From the NCBI GenBank assembly GCA_029706075.1, contig JAINUG010000005.1, forward strand, positions 5,631,001-5,695,000: a stretch of DNA of 64,000 bases. The letters run 5' to 3'. A program made the position numbers and the translations under genes. The notes beneath the pieces were generated by a model. That model did no database searches and was not told where the DNA came from. It was given only the letters and a program-made list of their open reading frames with translations. Shown piece after piece: positions 54,432 to 64,000 of this stretch (positions are counted from its first letter, which is position 1; every line of letters begins with the position of its first letter). Source of the DNA: Aldrovandia affinis (lineage: Eukaryota > Chordata > Actinopteri > Notacanthiformes > Halosauridae).

Positions 54432-56108
54432 TTAAGGAGCGGCCCCAGACGAACCCTTAGAACCATGTTGATGGAAATCGCGAATAAGATCGGGGTCCAG
54501 AATATTCCTGGATGGAACCCAACAGCGCTCCTCAGGGCCATAGTCCTCCCAATCTACTAAGTATTGTACGCCCCTGCCCACACGCCTACTAGAAATAATG
54601 CAACGCACTGTGTAAACCGGCTGACTATCAATAAGCCGGGGTGGAGGCGGTGGTACATCAACCGGAGCCAAAGGGCTAGTAACAACCGGCTTAATGCGGG
54701 AGACGTGAAATGTGGGGTGAACCCTCATGGATTGGGGAAGTTGAAGGCGAACAGTGACGGGATTGATTTTACGGATGATCTTGAAAGGCCCCACAAAACG
54801 AGGAGCAAGCTTACGCGATTCAACCCGCAACGGTAAATCGCGAGTGGAGAGCCACACCCGTTGCCCTACACGATATGACGGCGCCGGATGATGACGCCTG
54901 TCAGCGATAACCTTCTGGCGGGCAGAAGCCCGCAGGAGCGACTCGCGCACCTTTCTCCATGTAACCCGACACCGTCGAACAAATGACGCAGCAGACGGCA
55001 CTCCCATGTCTTTCTCTAGTTCAGGAAACAGAGGTGGTTGGAAACCGAACTGTGCCTCAAAAGGAGAGAGACCAGTGGACGCATTACGCAAGGTGTTATG
55101 CGCGTATTCAGCCCAGGCGAGATGTCGACTCCAAGAGGTAGGATTGGATGAAGCCAAACAGCGAAGCATTCCTTCCATAGATTGGTTAGTCCGCTCTGTC
55201 TGCCCATTGGACTCAGGATGAAATCCCGAAGACAGACTTACGGACGCCCCCAAAAGGGAACAGAAAGCCCGCCAAAATCGGGCCGCAAACTGGGGTCCAC
55301 GATCGGACACCACGTCCTGGGGAAGATTATGGATACGGAACACATGATCAACCACCAACCGAGCAGTTTCGAGAGCGGATGGCAACTTGGGCAGAGGGAT
55401 AAAATGAGCCGCCTTGGAGAACCTATCCACTACCACCAGGATAACTGTGTGACCTTCAGATACCGGCAGACCAGTCACAAAATCCATGGCGATGTGACTC
55501 CAAGGACGACTAGGGATGGGCAGTGGCCGAAGAAGACCAGATGGTGGAAGCCGAGACCCTTTATTCCGAGCACATATGGAACAGGCCGAAACGCATTCAC
55601 GCACATCACTCTCCATTTTAGGCCACCAGAACCTTCTGGCTAAGAACTCATGAGTCCTGTGAATACCCAGATGACCCGTCAACCGGGAAAAATGACCCCA
55701 TTGCAACACCTGAGCTCGCACTTTGGATGGTACAAAAAGGCGATCCGGAGGACCACCACCCAGATCCGGTTCCAGACTTTGTGCCTTACGCACCACGGAT
55801 TCAATACTCCAAGAAACTGGAGCCAGAATCTGAGCGGCGGGAACAATGGGCTCAGGAGACTGATTCACCTCTGAACCGTCAAATAACCGAGAGAGTGCAT
55901 CTGGTTTGATGTTTTTAGAACCAGGGCGGTATGTCAGAATAAAATTAAAGCGCGTAAAGAAAAGCGACCAGCAGGCCTGCCGTGAATTACGTCGCTTGGT
56001 GTCCTGAATGTACTCAAGGTTTTTATGATCGGTCCAGACCGTGAACGGATGTTCAGCCCCCTCTAACCAATGACGCCACTCCTCGAGCGCCAGTTTTACT
56101 GCTAACAA
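54432..56108 (-). pseudogene. RNase H end, integrase and chromodomain of the Sushi-type pol
   Basis: 558 open codons, separated from the upstream RNase H frame by one stop at the DVGDR-LLAVKLA junction. RNase H retains [13 protein letters not shown]. The integrase zinc finger uses H146, H150, C176 and C179 ([11 protein letters not shown], then CSICARNKG). The catalytic triad is D209 (AMDFVTGLP), D269 (VVSDRGPQF) and E305 ([11 protein letters not shown]), a DD35E spacing. The last 60 residues form a chromodomain ([19 protein letters not shown]), which in chromoviruses steers integration to particular chromatin. This part looks catalytically complete. Confidence 0.92.
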
Positions 56109-56483
56109 CTATCTGTCCCCGACGTCATAATTTCTCTCTGCAGGGGAAAGTCCCTGGGAGAAATAAGCACAGGGGTGGATCCTCTGATCCAGAAGAGAGC
56201 GTTGAGACAGTATCGCCCCTACTCCAAGCTCCGAGGCGTCGACCTCTACCACAAAGGGGAGAGATGGATTAGGGGTGATGAGAATGGGTTCGGAGGTGAA
56301 CCTCCTTTTTAACTCCAAAAATGCTGCCTCAGCTTTGGATGTCCATAAAACCGAGAGGGAGCAGATGTTTTTTAGTAAGAGTACCTGTACTGTACAATAT
56401 AAAGCAACCACTGAGCTAAAATTTTTTAAGCGAAATGAAACCACTGAGCTAAAATTGAATGAAACCGGTAAAAAAGAATCCAA
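56109..56483 (-). pseudogene. RNase H start of the Sushi-type pol, disrupted
   Basis: [20 protein letters not shown] and [20 protein letters not shown] (first RNase H Asp) are intact. Before them the RT-RNase H connection is scrambled by a local duplication: TTTTAGCTCAGTGGTT occurs twice on the minus strand within 56409-56456. The frame ends at a TAG at 56109. Confidence 0.88.
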
Positions 56484-57509
56484 AGAATTGGACCTGCTTC
56501 ACCGATTCAGGGGTGGACCAATTCCTGACCGCTGACACCTTCCTGGGATCCATTTGGATACTCCCCTCCACCACAATAAAACCCAAAAATGAAACGGAAC
56601 TGGAGTGGAAAACGCATTTCTCGGCTTTGACGAACAGCCGCGCCTCTAAGAGACACTCTAACACTCGTCTAACGTGTTCTCTGTGTTCAGAGAGATTTTT
56701 AGAAAAAATTTGAATGTCGTCTAAATAGACTAAAACAAATCTCTCCAACATTTCTCTGAGCACGTCGTTCACAAAAGCCTGAAACACCGAGGGGGCGCTA
56801 GTGAGTCCAAAAGGCATGACCAGGTACTCATAGTGGCCGCTGTGAGTGTTAAAAGCGGTCTTCCACTCATCCCCTCACGAATCCGCACCAAGTTGTAAGC
56901 ATTGCGCAAGTCAAGCTTGGAAAACACAGATGCTCCTTGGAGACGTTCAAAAGCGGAATTCATGAGGGGAAGCGGGTACCGGTTCTTGACCGTGATATTA
57001 TTAAGACCTCGATAATCAATACATGGCCTTAATCCCCCATCTTTCTTCCCTACAAAGAAGAAACCCGCACCTGCAGGTGACATAGATGGTCTAATAAAGC
57101 CATTCTTTAAAGATTCCTCGATGTACTCTCTCATGGCAGTGCTCTCAGGAACCGAGAGAGAATACAGAGAACCGCGGGGAGGAATTGTACCCGGCTGTAG
57201 TTCGATACAATCATATGTTCTATGCGGAGGTAAAGTGGTGGCCCTTTGTTTACTAAAAACCTCACTGAGATTCGCATAAACATTAGGCACGCCACTGGGT
57301 AAAGGAAATACCTCCGCACTAAGGAGTTCCAAACTCTCTGATCGCAAACTAAAACTGGAGAAGTCATCGACCGGTTCTCTCCAGTCGGCCAGTGAATCCC
57401 AGTCTAAACTCCCCTCTCTCTCCTCTGACATAACGGAGGGCATGTCTCCGTCCACCGAATCCCTCTCTGTCTCATCCTCAGCTATTTGGGAGGGTGTGTC
57501 CTGATCCAC
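56449..57509 (-). pseudogene. reverse transcriptase of the Sushi-type pol, one frameshift
   Basis: 56769-57509 encodes an acidic linker, [40 protein letters not shown] and [16 protein letters not shown], with the first catalytic Asp. A single-base loss at the EGDEW position near 56872 shifts the frame. 56449-56817 resumes with [28 protein letters not shown] (catalytic YLDD) and VSFLGFIV. Confidence 0.9.
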
Positions 57510-57619
57510 GGAACATGTGTCAGATTCGTCCGCGACCGAACTAACCTCGCTCTCAATAGTCTGATAACAAGGGGAGAAGTCCTGCTGACAATGGTGGACA
57601 CACTGGGAACCCCACTGAA

Positions 57620-58018
57620 TTATGACCTCATTCTGACCACCCAGTTAATGTGTGGCTTATGTTTGCTAAGCCAAGAATGACCCAATACCAGGGGGTAGGT
57701 TGGCGAGTCAACTAAAAAGAATTTAATGTGTTCTGTGTGATTTTTAAAAAGCACACGCATACACACATTCTCAGTCCTGTCGTGAATACTACCAGAACCC
57801 AGCGGCCGACCATCGAGTGCCGTAATAAAACGGGGCTGAGAAAGAGCGCGCACAGGTATCTGTGCGTCCCGAGCCCACTTGGCATCCATAAAACAGTCTA
57901 CCGCCCCTGAATCTAAAAAGGCGTCAATCTTAACAGATTGTTCGTTCCAACTTAATTCAATGGGTAAAAAGGTTCGAAAGGATGTAGTCAAATGTCTCGC
58001 CAGTGCCTTTCGATCCAC
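57620..58018 (-). pseudogene. protease of the Sushi-type element
   Basis: A retropepsin-like aspartic protease region. DAFLDSGAVDCFMDAKWA holds the catalytic D36-S37-G38, and [19 protein letters not shown] is the usual second half. The domain is complete in one frame, but its links to gag and RT are broken by frame changes. Confidence 0.85.
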
Positions 58019-58029
58019 TAGTGAGACTG

Positions 58030-59018
58030 ACCTTTTCCCGTAAGTTTAGGACAGTTAATCTTATAGTGACCCTTCTGCCTGCAGTAGCGACAGTATTCTG
58101 GAAGAGAGTCAACCCTTTTTGTATTTTTAATGGATGAACTACCCAGTTGCATGGGTTCCTCCCCTCCTTCCCTAGAACCTGACGCTTCAGGGACTACCGT
58201 AGACCGGGGAAACCAAACGCGCCAGGCGTAGTTTTATTCCATTTGTCCCGCCTCTCTCTCTCACGCTCTCTGATACGATTGTCAATTCGTATGGCGGTAG
58301 AAACCAAGGTTTCAAATGAATCAGGAGAATAAAGAGCCGCCAACGCGTCTTTAACTGACTCAGATAGGGCGTTCGTGAATAGTGTACTGAGCGGACCCTC
58401 CGACCAGCCGGTTTCACCAGCCAGCGATCTAAATCGGATAGAAAACTCCGCTACGCTAAGCGACCCCTGACGAATCCGAACCAGTCTTATAGCTGCCTCT
58501 TTACCAGAGATTTCATGATCAAACACCAGCTCCATCTCCTTCATAAGTTTATTGGAGTCGTCTAAAATTGGTGCCTGCGATCGTATAAGCGGAACCGCCC
58601 ATTCGAGTGCAGCACCGGTCAGGAGAGATTATCAGACTGATAACAAGAGGGTTGAGCCCTATAAATAATCAGGCATTGTGAAATAAACCCTCGACATTTG
58701 CCCGACTCTCCATCATAACGTGGAGGAAGTTGAATTCTAGGTTCACGAGGAGGAGGAAGTGCTTGTGCAACAGTCTGAAGTAACTGAGCCCCGGAAACCT
58801 GTACCGGCGTTTGTGTGCTACTTAGTTGCGAAAAAGTATTTACTAAATCCCGTGTGGAACTTTCTATCGCGAGCAATCTTGCATAAATTTCCCAGTTGCT
58901 CACTGGTACCTGTTAATTGGAAATGCAGTTGCTGAATTGCCTCCGCTTGACCAGCTAGCAATGTTTGTTGAGTAGCCACAGCTAGCTCGATATTTGTAGT
59001 TTTTGCTGGCTCTGTCAT
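58030..59018 (-). pseudogene. gag of the Sushi-type element
   Basis: The likely start MTEPAKTTNIELAV lies about 17 bp after the 5' LTR. A coiled-coil-like stretch (QTLLAGQAEAIQQLHFQL) follows. Then come PPREPRIQLPPRYDGESGKC and, after frame changes near 58640 and 58870, EFSIRFRSLAGETGWSEGPL and ALYSPDSFETLVSTAIRID. The CCHC knuckle at about 58040-58105 reads YCRYCRQKGHYKINCPK. Frames in this region are 58818-59078, 58619-58903 and 58194-58544. Confidence 0.87.
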
Positions 59019-59452
59019 TGTTGGCTTCTGTGTACTGTAGTGTGGGTCGAGGATGGAAGAGCCACTCGCAGATGTCACGAATATCTAAAAGCTAACTACG
59101 AGTAGTCAGCCACTAAGTCTGCGAACAGATAAGGGAGCAGGGGAAAAAATGGATGGACAAAGAAAAAGAAACTCCGGGCATAAAGTCCACGGAAAATAAT
59201 AATAAAACAAAACAATCCAAAGGTTGAGGACTCTTCAACGAAGAGGAAAGAAACTCAAATGATTTTAGAGACTTTAGCTCTGGGAGTTTTTTAACCCAAA
59301 AAACTAAAGAATGAATCTCGAAAAGGAAACGCCACCGGAGCGACGAGCAATAACCAAAGCTAGGAAGGAAATAATCCTCTGGCAACCGCAACCACAGAGT
59401 GGTAACGCTAACCCTTTTAAATGAGATCCTAAATAGTACCTTCTCTCCTTAA

Positions 59453-60877
59453 CCCCTGAACTGGCAAATCAAATGGGATTTTTAAATTAGGTTAATTAGA
59501 CCAAAAGTAAACCTTGTTTTTTACTCTGTTTTTACCTTTTAGTAACGTCCCCCTTCTATTGACATGGTAACTAGGTGCGAGTTTCGGGAGGTGTGGGGAG
59601 GGGCGTGGGGCCATGTGTGAAACGCCGGCGTAAACAACACAAACTGTCCCGACAATTTGAAGCAAGATTTTATACAGACATACAATTTTATTCAAGATGG
59701 AAAGATTTTCTGCGCTGCAGTGTTTGAGAGCATCGATGGAAAGCGACGAAGACAATAACTGACGAAGAGTAAGTAACTATATTTGATTTGCCATGTTATC
59801 AAATACAAGTATTCAATATATGAATTCCGTGTGTGAAATTGCAGCGTAAACAATGTCCCGACATTATATCGGATCTTGTCTGTGTTTGATTTGCGAGCTG
59901 CCAGCAACAGACGGTGTATGCTGATATTTATTTGATTTACCATATTTTCAAATACTCGTGAAAATATATGAATTCAGCGTCTTGTGACGCTATACTTAAA
60001 AAAATCAGAATCATTGCGGACTGCTGCGAATAATTAACGGGAGGATATTTAACCAGCTGGCATTCTGTTTGGCGCTTGGACATTATCTAGCTTAGCTTGA
60101 TAATACCTATTGTGATTAATGTTTCTTGCCTCTCGAGAACTTGTTTGTGTGCTTATTGTGGTTTAGATTCCCAGCGTTTAGTTTATTCCGAGATTTTGGA
60201 TACGTTTTGTTTGTTCCTGATCGTTGGTTATTTTGTTTTGTCTTGTTTATGACTTTCCGTGTCTTCGTAGACACGGATTTTGCTTTCGTTTTTCCTACAG
60301 ACGTTTAAAGATGAATATCTTAAACTTTTGATCATGTGCCTGTGCCCAATGCCAGACTTTGGATGTTGTCAAACTGGCTTCTGTTGGTCGCAAGAAATGC
60401 GTAGGCTACTCTGCAAGATGTCTTTGTCTGATGGCCTTTGACCATGATCTTTCAGGTGTGGATCATGAATATTCACAGCCTGAAATAAATGTGACCAGTT
60501 CTGATAAAAACAGGTTTTTAGCTATTTAGATCTCATATGTGCTAAAACATTTTCACACCCTTACATAACCAAGACCTTGATGAACAAACGCACATTGGCA
60601 AAACAATTCGTCACTATAGTTTAGTGTGTGCTTTCACAACTTTTGTGACAGCAGAAAAATTAACTATTTTTAACTTGTGTGTTTGTAGATCTATTTACAA
60701 GCTGCATATGATACTGACCAAACTATTGATGGCATACAAATGTAGCTGTGATTGTCCTTCAAATAAAAATATTAAACACTTTGGAGTAAATGTGTGTTAA
60801 ATTGATGAAATTGAGATAAATATCAGACCATGCCAAAATCAAAAAACATCTAAAAGCTTAGCACGGACCTCAGAGGG
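59453..60877. mobile_element. non-autonomous piggyBac-like element with TTAA duplication
   Basis: 1425 bp between TTAA at 59449-59452 and TTAA at 60878-60881. Tips are CCCCTGAACTGGC and, inverted, CCCTCTGAGGTCC. An internal direct repeat (TTTGATTTGCCATGTTATCA at 59780 and TTTGATTTACCATATTTTCA at 59932, with ATATGAATTC following both) lies left of an LTR-like segment at about 60041-60325. No transposase frame is present. Confidence 0.82.
60041..60325 (+). repeat. LTR-like segment inside the TTAA element
   Basis: GATATTTAACC, then AGCGTTTAGTTTATTCC, GGATACGTTTTG and TTTCCGTGTCTTCGTAGACA follow the same order and spacing as GGTATTTAACC, AGTGTTTAGTTTATTCC, GGAATACGTTTTG and TTTCCGTGTCTGTTCAGACA in the solo LTR at 12659-13139. 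The two are diverged relatives. Confidence 0.6.
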
Positions 60878-61290
60878 TTAACTGAGAGACCACCGAGTGG
60901 AAAACTAATACCTTAGTTCTAGTACCGGCTAGAGCGTAACAATGGTTTACACAGAAGCGTTTGTGTGATGAAAACGCAGCCCTTAAATAGTAGGCGGAAT
61001 AAACACTGATAATCCACAGCTGGTCGTGACCGGGAAATACACCGACAAAAGACCATATAAGGAAAATGGAAATGGCAATGATTCCTCATACAAAACAAAA
61101 GAAAACAGACCATCACATGGTCAAGCGCCCTCCAGCGGCTGAACAAGGTAAAACCGTGACACCCTCCAATAGTGTTCCAGACACTTGTAGGATCTATGCC
61201 AAGGCACACTGAAGCTGTTCTGGCAGCTTGTGGTGGCCCAACACCCTATCAAGAAACTTTATGCTGGTGGTTCCTTTATTTAGTCAGTTA

Positions 61291-61835
61291 AAAGTACATA
61301 ATAACCTGTACAAATATCCATTACAATGAAACAATTCCATGTATAATAAAGAATAAAAAGTATATTTAATGTAAAAGATCTTGGGCATGGTCCAATACAA
61401 AAAGGGAGAGACATAATGGCACATTTCTCTTTTAGTTTGAAATCTCTGATGGGCTATAGTGATTACCTCCGATATCATCCCATTACCTCAACCTTGCAGG
61501 CCGGAAGCCAGGAAAGATATATAAAATAATGATTATTAATGATTAAATACAATTATTTCCAACTATGAAGAGGATGGCAATGTAGTCATCAGTTCCTGAT
61601 TCCTCAGGCAGCACTAGCAGCTTAGCAATCATTAAAATACTGTGGTAACCAGCTGAGACATTGCCCGACTGAGAAAACTTCTCCAAAAAAGAAAAATGTG
61701 CAGAGTTCATGCCAGGTTCAGTGATCCTGTGCAATTCAGTCATGGTCATTCCAAGTAATGTAATTCACAGTATCAGATTGTTCCAACAGCAGTGTCCTCA
61801 ATGATATTCATTGATCATCACCTTTGATCATCACC
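61291..61835. other. probable 3' UTR of the SCHIP1-family gene
   Basis: It follows the TGA at 61836 on the minus strand. AT-rich with no coding frame. I cannot fix the polyadenylation site. The Tc1/Sushi nest begins immediately beyond it. Confidence 0.45.
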
Positions 61836-62965
61836 TCAAAGCGATGCCATATCCTGTACCTCCAGAAACATGGCATCCTGCTCAGTCCGCAGCTGGTCGC
61901 GGGTCAAGAGTCGGCCCACCAACTTTGAGCTCAGATCTGATTGGAGACACACATACGTACATACACAGAAGTTGGTGCAGGCAGTTGGCAGAACAGGTGA
62001 AGTTATGGTGTTGTATGGCTGCGTCTATACTGACCGTGAATGGCCTGGTTGAGAGAGGCCCTGAGTGCATTCAGCTGTTGCAGGCTGAGGGTCTGCAGGC
62101 CACCATGGTTCAGCCTCTTTCTCTCCATCCCCATGTCAGGGAGCTGAGGGAAGGGGTATGGGGCAGACCCAGCCAAGATGCACAAGAACAGAGGGACATC
62201 CTCAATAGCTGAGTAGGTGCACGCACCCACGCACACACCTTACCCATTCAGCCATCCTCCCATCTACACCGCACCATCTCTGAAAGCCCCAATGCTACCC
62301 CTCCCCAATCATACATATTTCCCCTCCCCTCACTCACCTTTTTCTCTTTATGTTCAATCCGCAACTTGTTTCTGAGAGCATTCAATGCTGCCCTGACCTC
62401 GAGCTTAAGCCTGGCTGGTGTGCCTCCATCAGCAGTCAGAGGAGGAGGCTGTTTGACAGTACCACGACCACCCATTCCAACCACTTCAGATATCTTGAAA
62501 GAATTAAAGGGATTTTTTTGTTTTCAGTAAACATTTAAGATTGTTATACTTATGGAAACAAATAAATGAAACATCCCATTACTGCAGCTACTCTTTTCTC
62601 TCCTTTATCCTTGTTTTCTTCCCTTTTTCAGACCAGTCCTCTTATACATCCAACCCACCTCTCTCCCAGACTCTCTGTCATCATCCTCATCCTCGCTCTC
62701 ACTGTTGTTGATGAAGCAGAGCTGCAGATTCATTTGGGTCTGCAGACTGGGAAGATAATAAGTGAATAACAATGCTCATTTAAGATATTTTTGAAAAATG
62801 GTCTGGAGAAAAAGAACTGTTTACGACTTCGTACCGAGAGGTGAGAGCAGTAAGGCGACTGTTGTCATCTTCCTTTCCATCTTGCCAGGTCTCCCTCAAA
62901 TTCTCTTGTTCCCTTTCTTCTATCCAGCCCCCTGACACACTCCCATGCTCCAAGACACCAGCATA
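61836..62965 (-). CDS. schip1: SCHIP1-family gene, last five coding exons (5' part outside the window)
   Basis: Exons at 62835-62965, 62659-62746, 62338-62493, 62035-62143 and 61836-61936, all with AG/GT borders and matching phases, give the last 194 residues. Known SCHIP1 is a coiled-coil cytoplasmic protein that binds merlin (schwannomin) and, in its IQCJ-SCHIP1 form, ankyrin at axon initial segments. Supporting motifs: LQTQMNLQLCFINNSESEDE (the family's MNLQxCF plus acidic run), LKLEVRAALNALRNKLRI, and the C-terminal coiled coil LQTLSLQQLNALRASLNQAI continuing to VGRLLTRDQLRTEQDAMFLE. A TGA follows VQDMASL at 61836-61838. Relatives extend further (a basic tail after the LTRHAE-like block), so this protein is shorter at its C-terminus. 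It may be a paralogue rather than the orthologue of mammalian SCHIP1. Confidence 0.85.
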
Positions 62966-64000
62966 CTGAAAGATTAGGTAGGTAGATGAAATTAAGTTTT
63001 AGAGATTACTTCCAGGAGTCTCCCCTGTGCATGCTGGGTTTTTTGGATAAATGAATGCTACTGGAAATATATTTAAGTGCTTTCATGATTTTGTCTTGAA
63101 ACCGATTTTAGAAGAACATAGGTTTTGTCTCAAGCAAGTGTTCCACAAGCGGTTTCAAAGACCAGTCTTTACCAACTCAATTTCGGAAACAATATTCAAC
63201 TTGACCAAAGGTGGTCCAGTGGAAATAGCCATGCATGTGTTTTTACTGTTTTGTGGTATGAGGAATTAGCATGCTTTCACTTGCATAATAAATGTTGCAG
63301 CAAAGAAGTGTCTTTGCATTATGTTTCATTGTGTTACTATGATAAACATTTCCAATGTGGATAAAGGAATTGAAGATTATTGTAATGAATGAGGCTTTCT
63401 AAATGGTTGAGAATGAAGAGAGATCCATGACACTATAAACTGTTTATCCTTTCAGAAGAGACTTGCAGTGGTCTCAGACCACTTTACATTCTGTAAACCT
63501 TATATAAATAAATACATAAATGTTTTTTTCCTTTACAATATATTATAATTAACAGAAATTCACATGGCATCAAGAAAACAAAAAAGTGAAAAGGGTACAC
63601 AATTGAATTAGCTATGGCATATTTATTTATTCTCAGTTTCCATGTTTGAGAAGTTTTCTAACCACCTTCCACACTAACAAGAATGGGAACAGCTATAACG
63701 GTAGAAATTCAATTAAAATGGCAACAAACATTTTTTTTAAACTCTATGTTTACCCGGTATGGGCGAAGTACCAAGTGTGAACATGCCTTTTCTTCAAGGT
63801 GGATTTGTGTGAAGCAGTTTTTTAATGTCTGTTTACGTATTACCTTAACATCTGCCCTCTCTGTGTTGCAGTGTTATGTACCATATGGACTGCTGTCATA
63901 TGGCTATCACACCCTGTCAGTATAAATCTGAGATTTATGTGAAAATACAACCTAGATAGTTTTGCCATGGCAACTGAAAGGCACTCCATCTAATCCTCTG
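62966..64000. other. intron of the SCHIP1-family gene, noncoding
   Basis: Upstream (minus-strand sense) of the first exon seen. I find no further exon that fits the required phase. AT-rich. Confidence 0.5.

Larger units (their letters stand above)
53724..61161 (-). mobile_element. Sushi-type (chromodomain) Gypsy retrotransposon, near full length
   Basis: Paired LTRs, an exact 5-bp target duplication (CCCTC at 53719-53723 and 61162-61166) and, in minus-strand order, Gag with a CCHC knuckle, protease, RT, RNase H, integrase and a C-terminal chromodomain. Lesions are few: frameshifts in gag and RT, a local duplication in RNase H and one stop. The 5' LTR carries a 1.4 kb TTAA-flanked insert. LTR tips are TGTCACGG and CACTACA. 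No tRNA-like primer site is seen after the 5' LTR, fitting the self-priming reported for the Tf1/sushi group. Confidence 0.93.
59036..61161 (-). repeat. 5' LTR of the Sushi-type element, interrupted
   Basis: 59036-59452 and 60882-61161 together match the 697 bp 3' LTR. The break is at TTAA inside CTCCTTAACTGAG, which the 3' LTR has as an uninterrupted CTCTTTAACTGAG. Small differences include GCAACCGCAACC versus GCAACC near 59385. Confidence 0.92.
53294..61290 (+). mobile_element. Tc1-like deletion derivative, copy 2, split by a Sushi-type element
   Basis: The left part 53294-53723 and right part 61162-61290 together make one element with CTGCAAAAATCCAAAATAAA at the left and, inverted, TAACTGACTAAATAAAGGAA at the right. 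After the left tip it jumps to TATGGTGTGGGGTGAATTTT, the junction also seen at 10.07 kb. The remaining transposase scraps include a relic of the second catalytic region (QKDNAPSTGHEWSLNG-like codons). CCCTC is duplicated on both sides of the inserted retrotransposon. Confidence 0.8.

Noticed and set aside
54564..55909. Long plus-strand frames opposite the integrase
   Set aside because: Antisense shadows of the Sushi-type pol gene.

Overview
The window reads as vertebrate nuclear DNA from a ray-finned (teleost) fish. It is AT-rich, holds few host exons, and is packed with fish-type repeats: many Tc1-like transposons, Gypsy retrotransposons of the Gmr1 and Sushi (chromodomain) types, L2-, CR1- and I-type LINEs, V-SINE-like and other tRNA-derived SINEs, and hAT, Harbinger and piggyBac-like pieces. 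One SINE type resembles those of salmonids and pikes, but that assignment is tentative.

Host genes. All host coding sequence that can be supported is on the minus strand. (1) 49443-50759 is an intronless P2Y-type nucleotide receptor of the P2RY2/4/6 group. (2) 61836-62965 holds the last five coding exons of a SCHIP1 (schwannomin-interacting protein 1) family gene; all splice phases agree, and the 5' part lies beyond the window. (3) 31858-34117 is a candidate gene of unknown identity, inferred from short phase-compatible exons. (4) 2858-2955 is a weak candidate for a terminal exon. A GC-richer stretch at 34540-34850 could be the promoter of candidate (3).

Layout. 1-5.6 kb is AT-rich and noncoding. 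5.6-8.2 kb is an internally deleted Gmr1-like Gypsy element with a SCAN-like Gag. 8.4-10.8 kb holds one nearly intact Tc1 element and remnants of two other families. 11.65-13.7 kb is an antisense LINE split by a solo LTR and a tiny TTAA element. 14.3-18.2 kb holds a SINE, a giant fold-back Tc1 element and a second Tc1 element split by a SINE. 18.9-21 kb has an L2 scrap and a Harbinger transposase split by a hAT element containing two palindromes. 21.3-23.1 kb is another Tc1 element. 24.1-27.5 kb is a decayed I-type LINE with RNase H. 28.1-30.9 kb has two decayed Tc1-type elements. 36.1-37.7 kb is a decayed Gypsy element. 40.3-43.9 kb is a hAT remnant abutting a Gmr1-like Gypsy element whose integrase precedes its reverse transcriptase. 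44.2-48.0 kb holds a Tc1 scrap, an L2 LINE and a 3'-truncated Tc1 element. 53.3-61.3 kb is a nest: a Tc1 deletion derivative split by a Sushi-type element, whose 5' LTR is split by a TTAA-flanked element, which itself contains an LTR-like segment.

The transposon genes do not work with the host genes. Most carry stops, frameshifts or deletions. The youngest-looking structures are the Sushi-type element, with near-identical LTRs and an exact target duplication, and the fold-back Tc1 element, with near-identical 741-742 bp arms.
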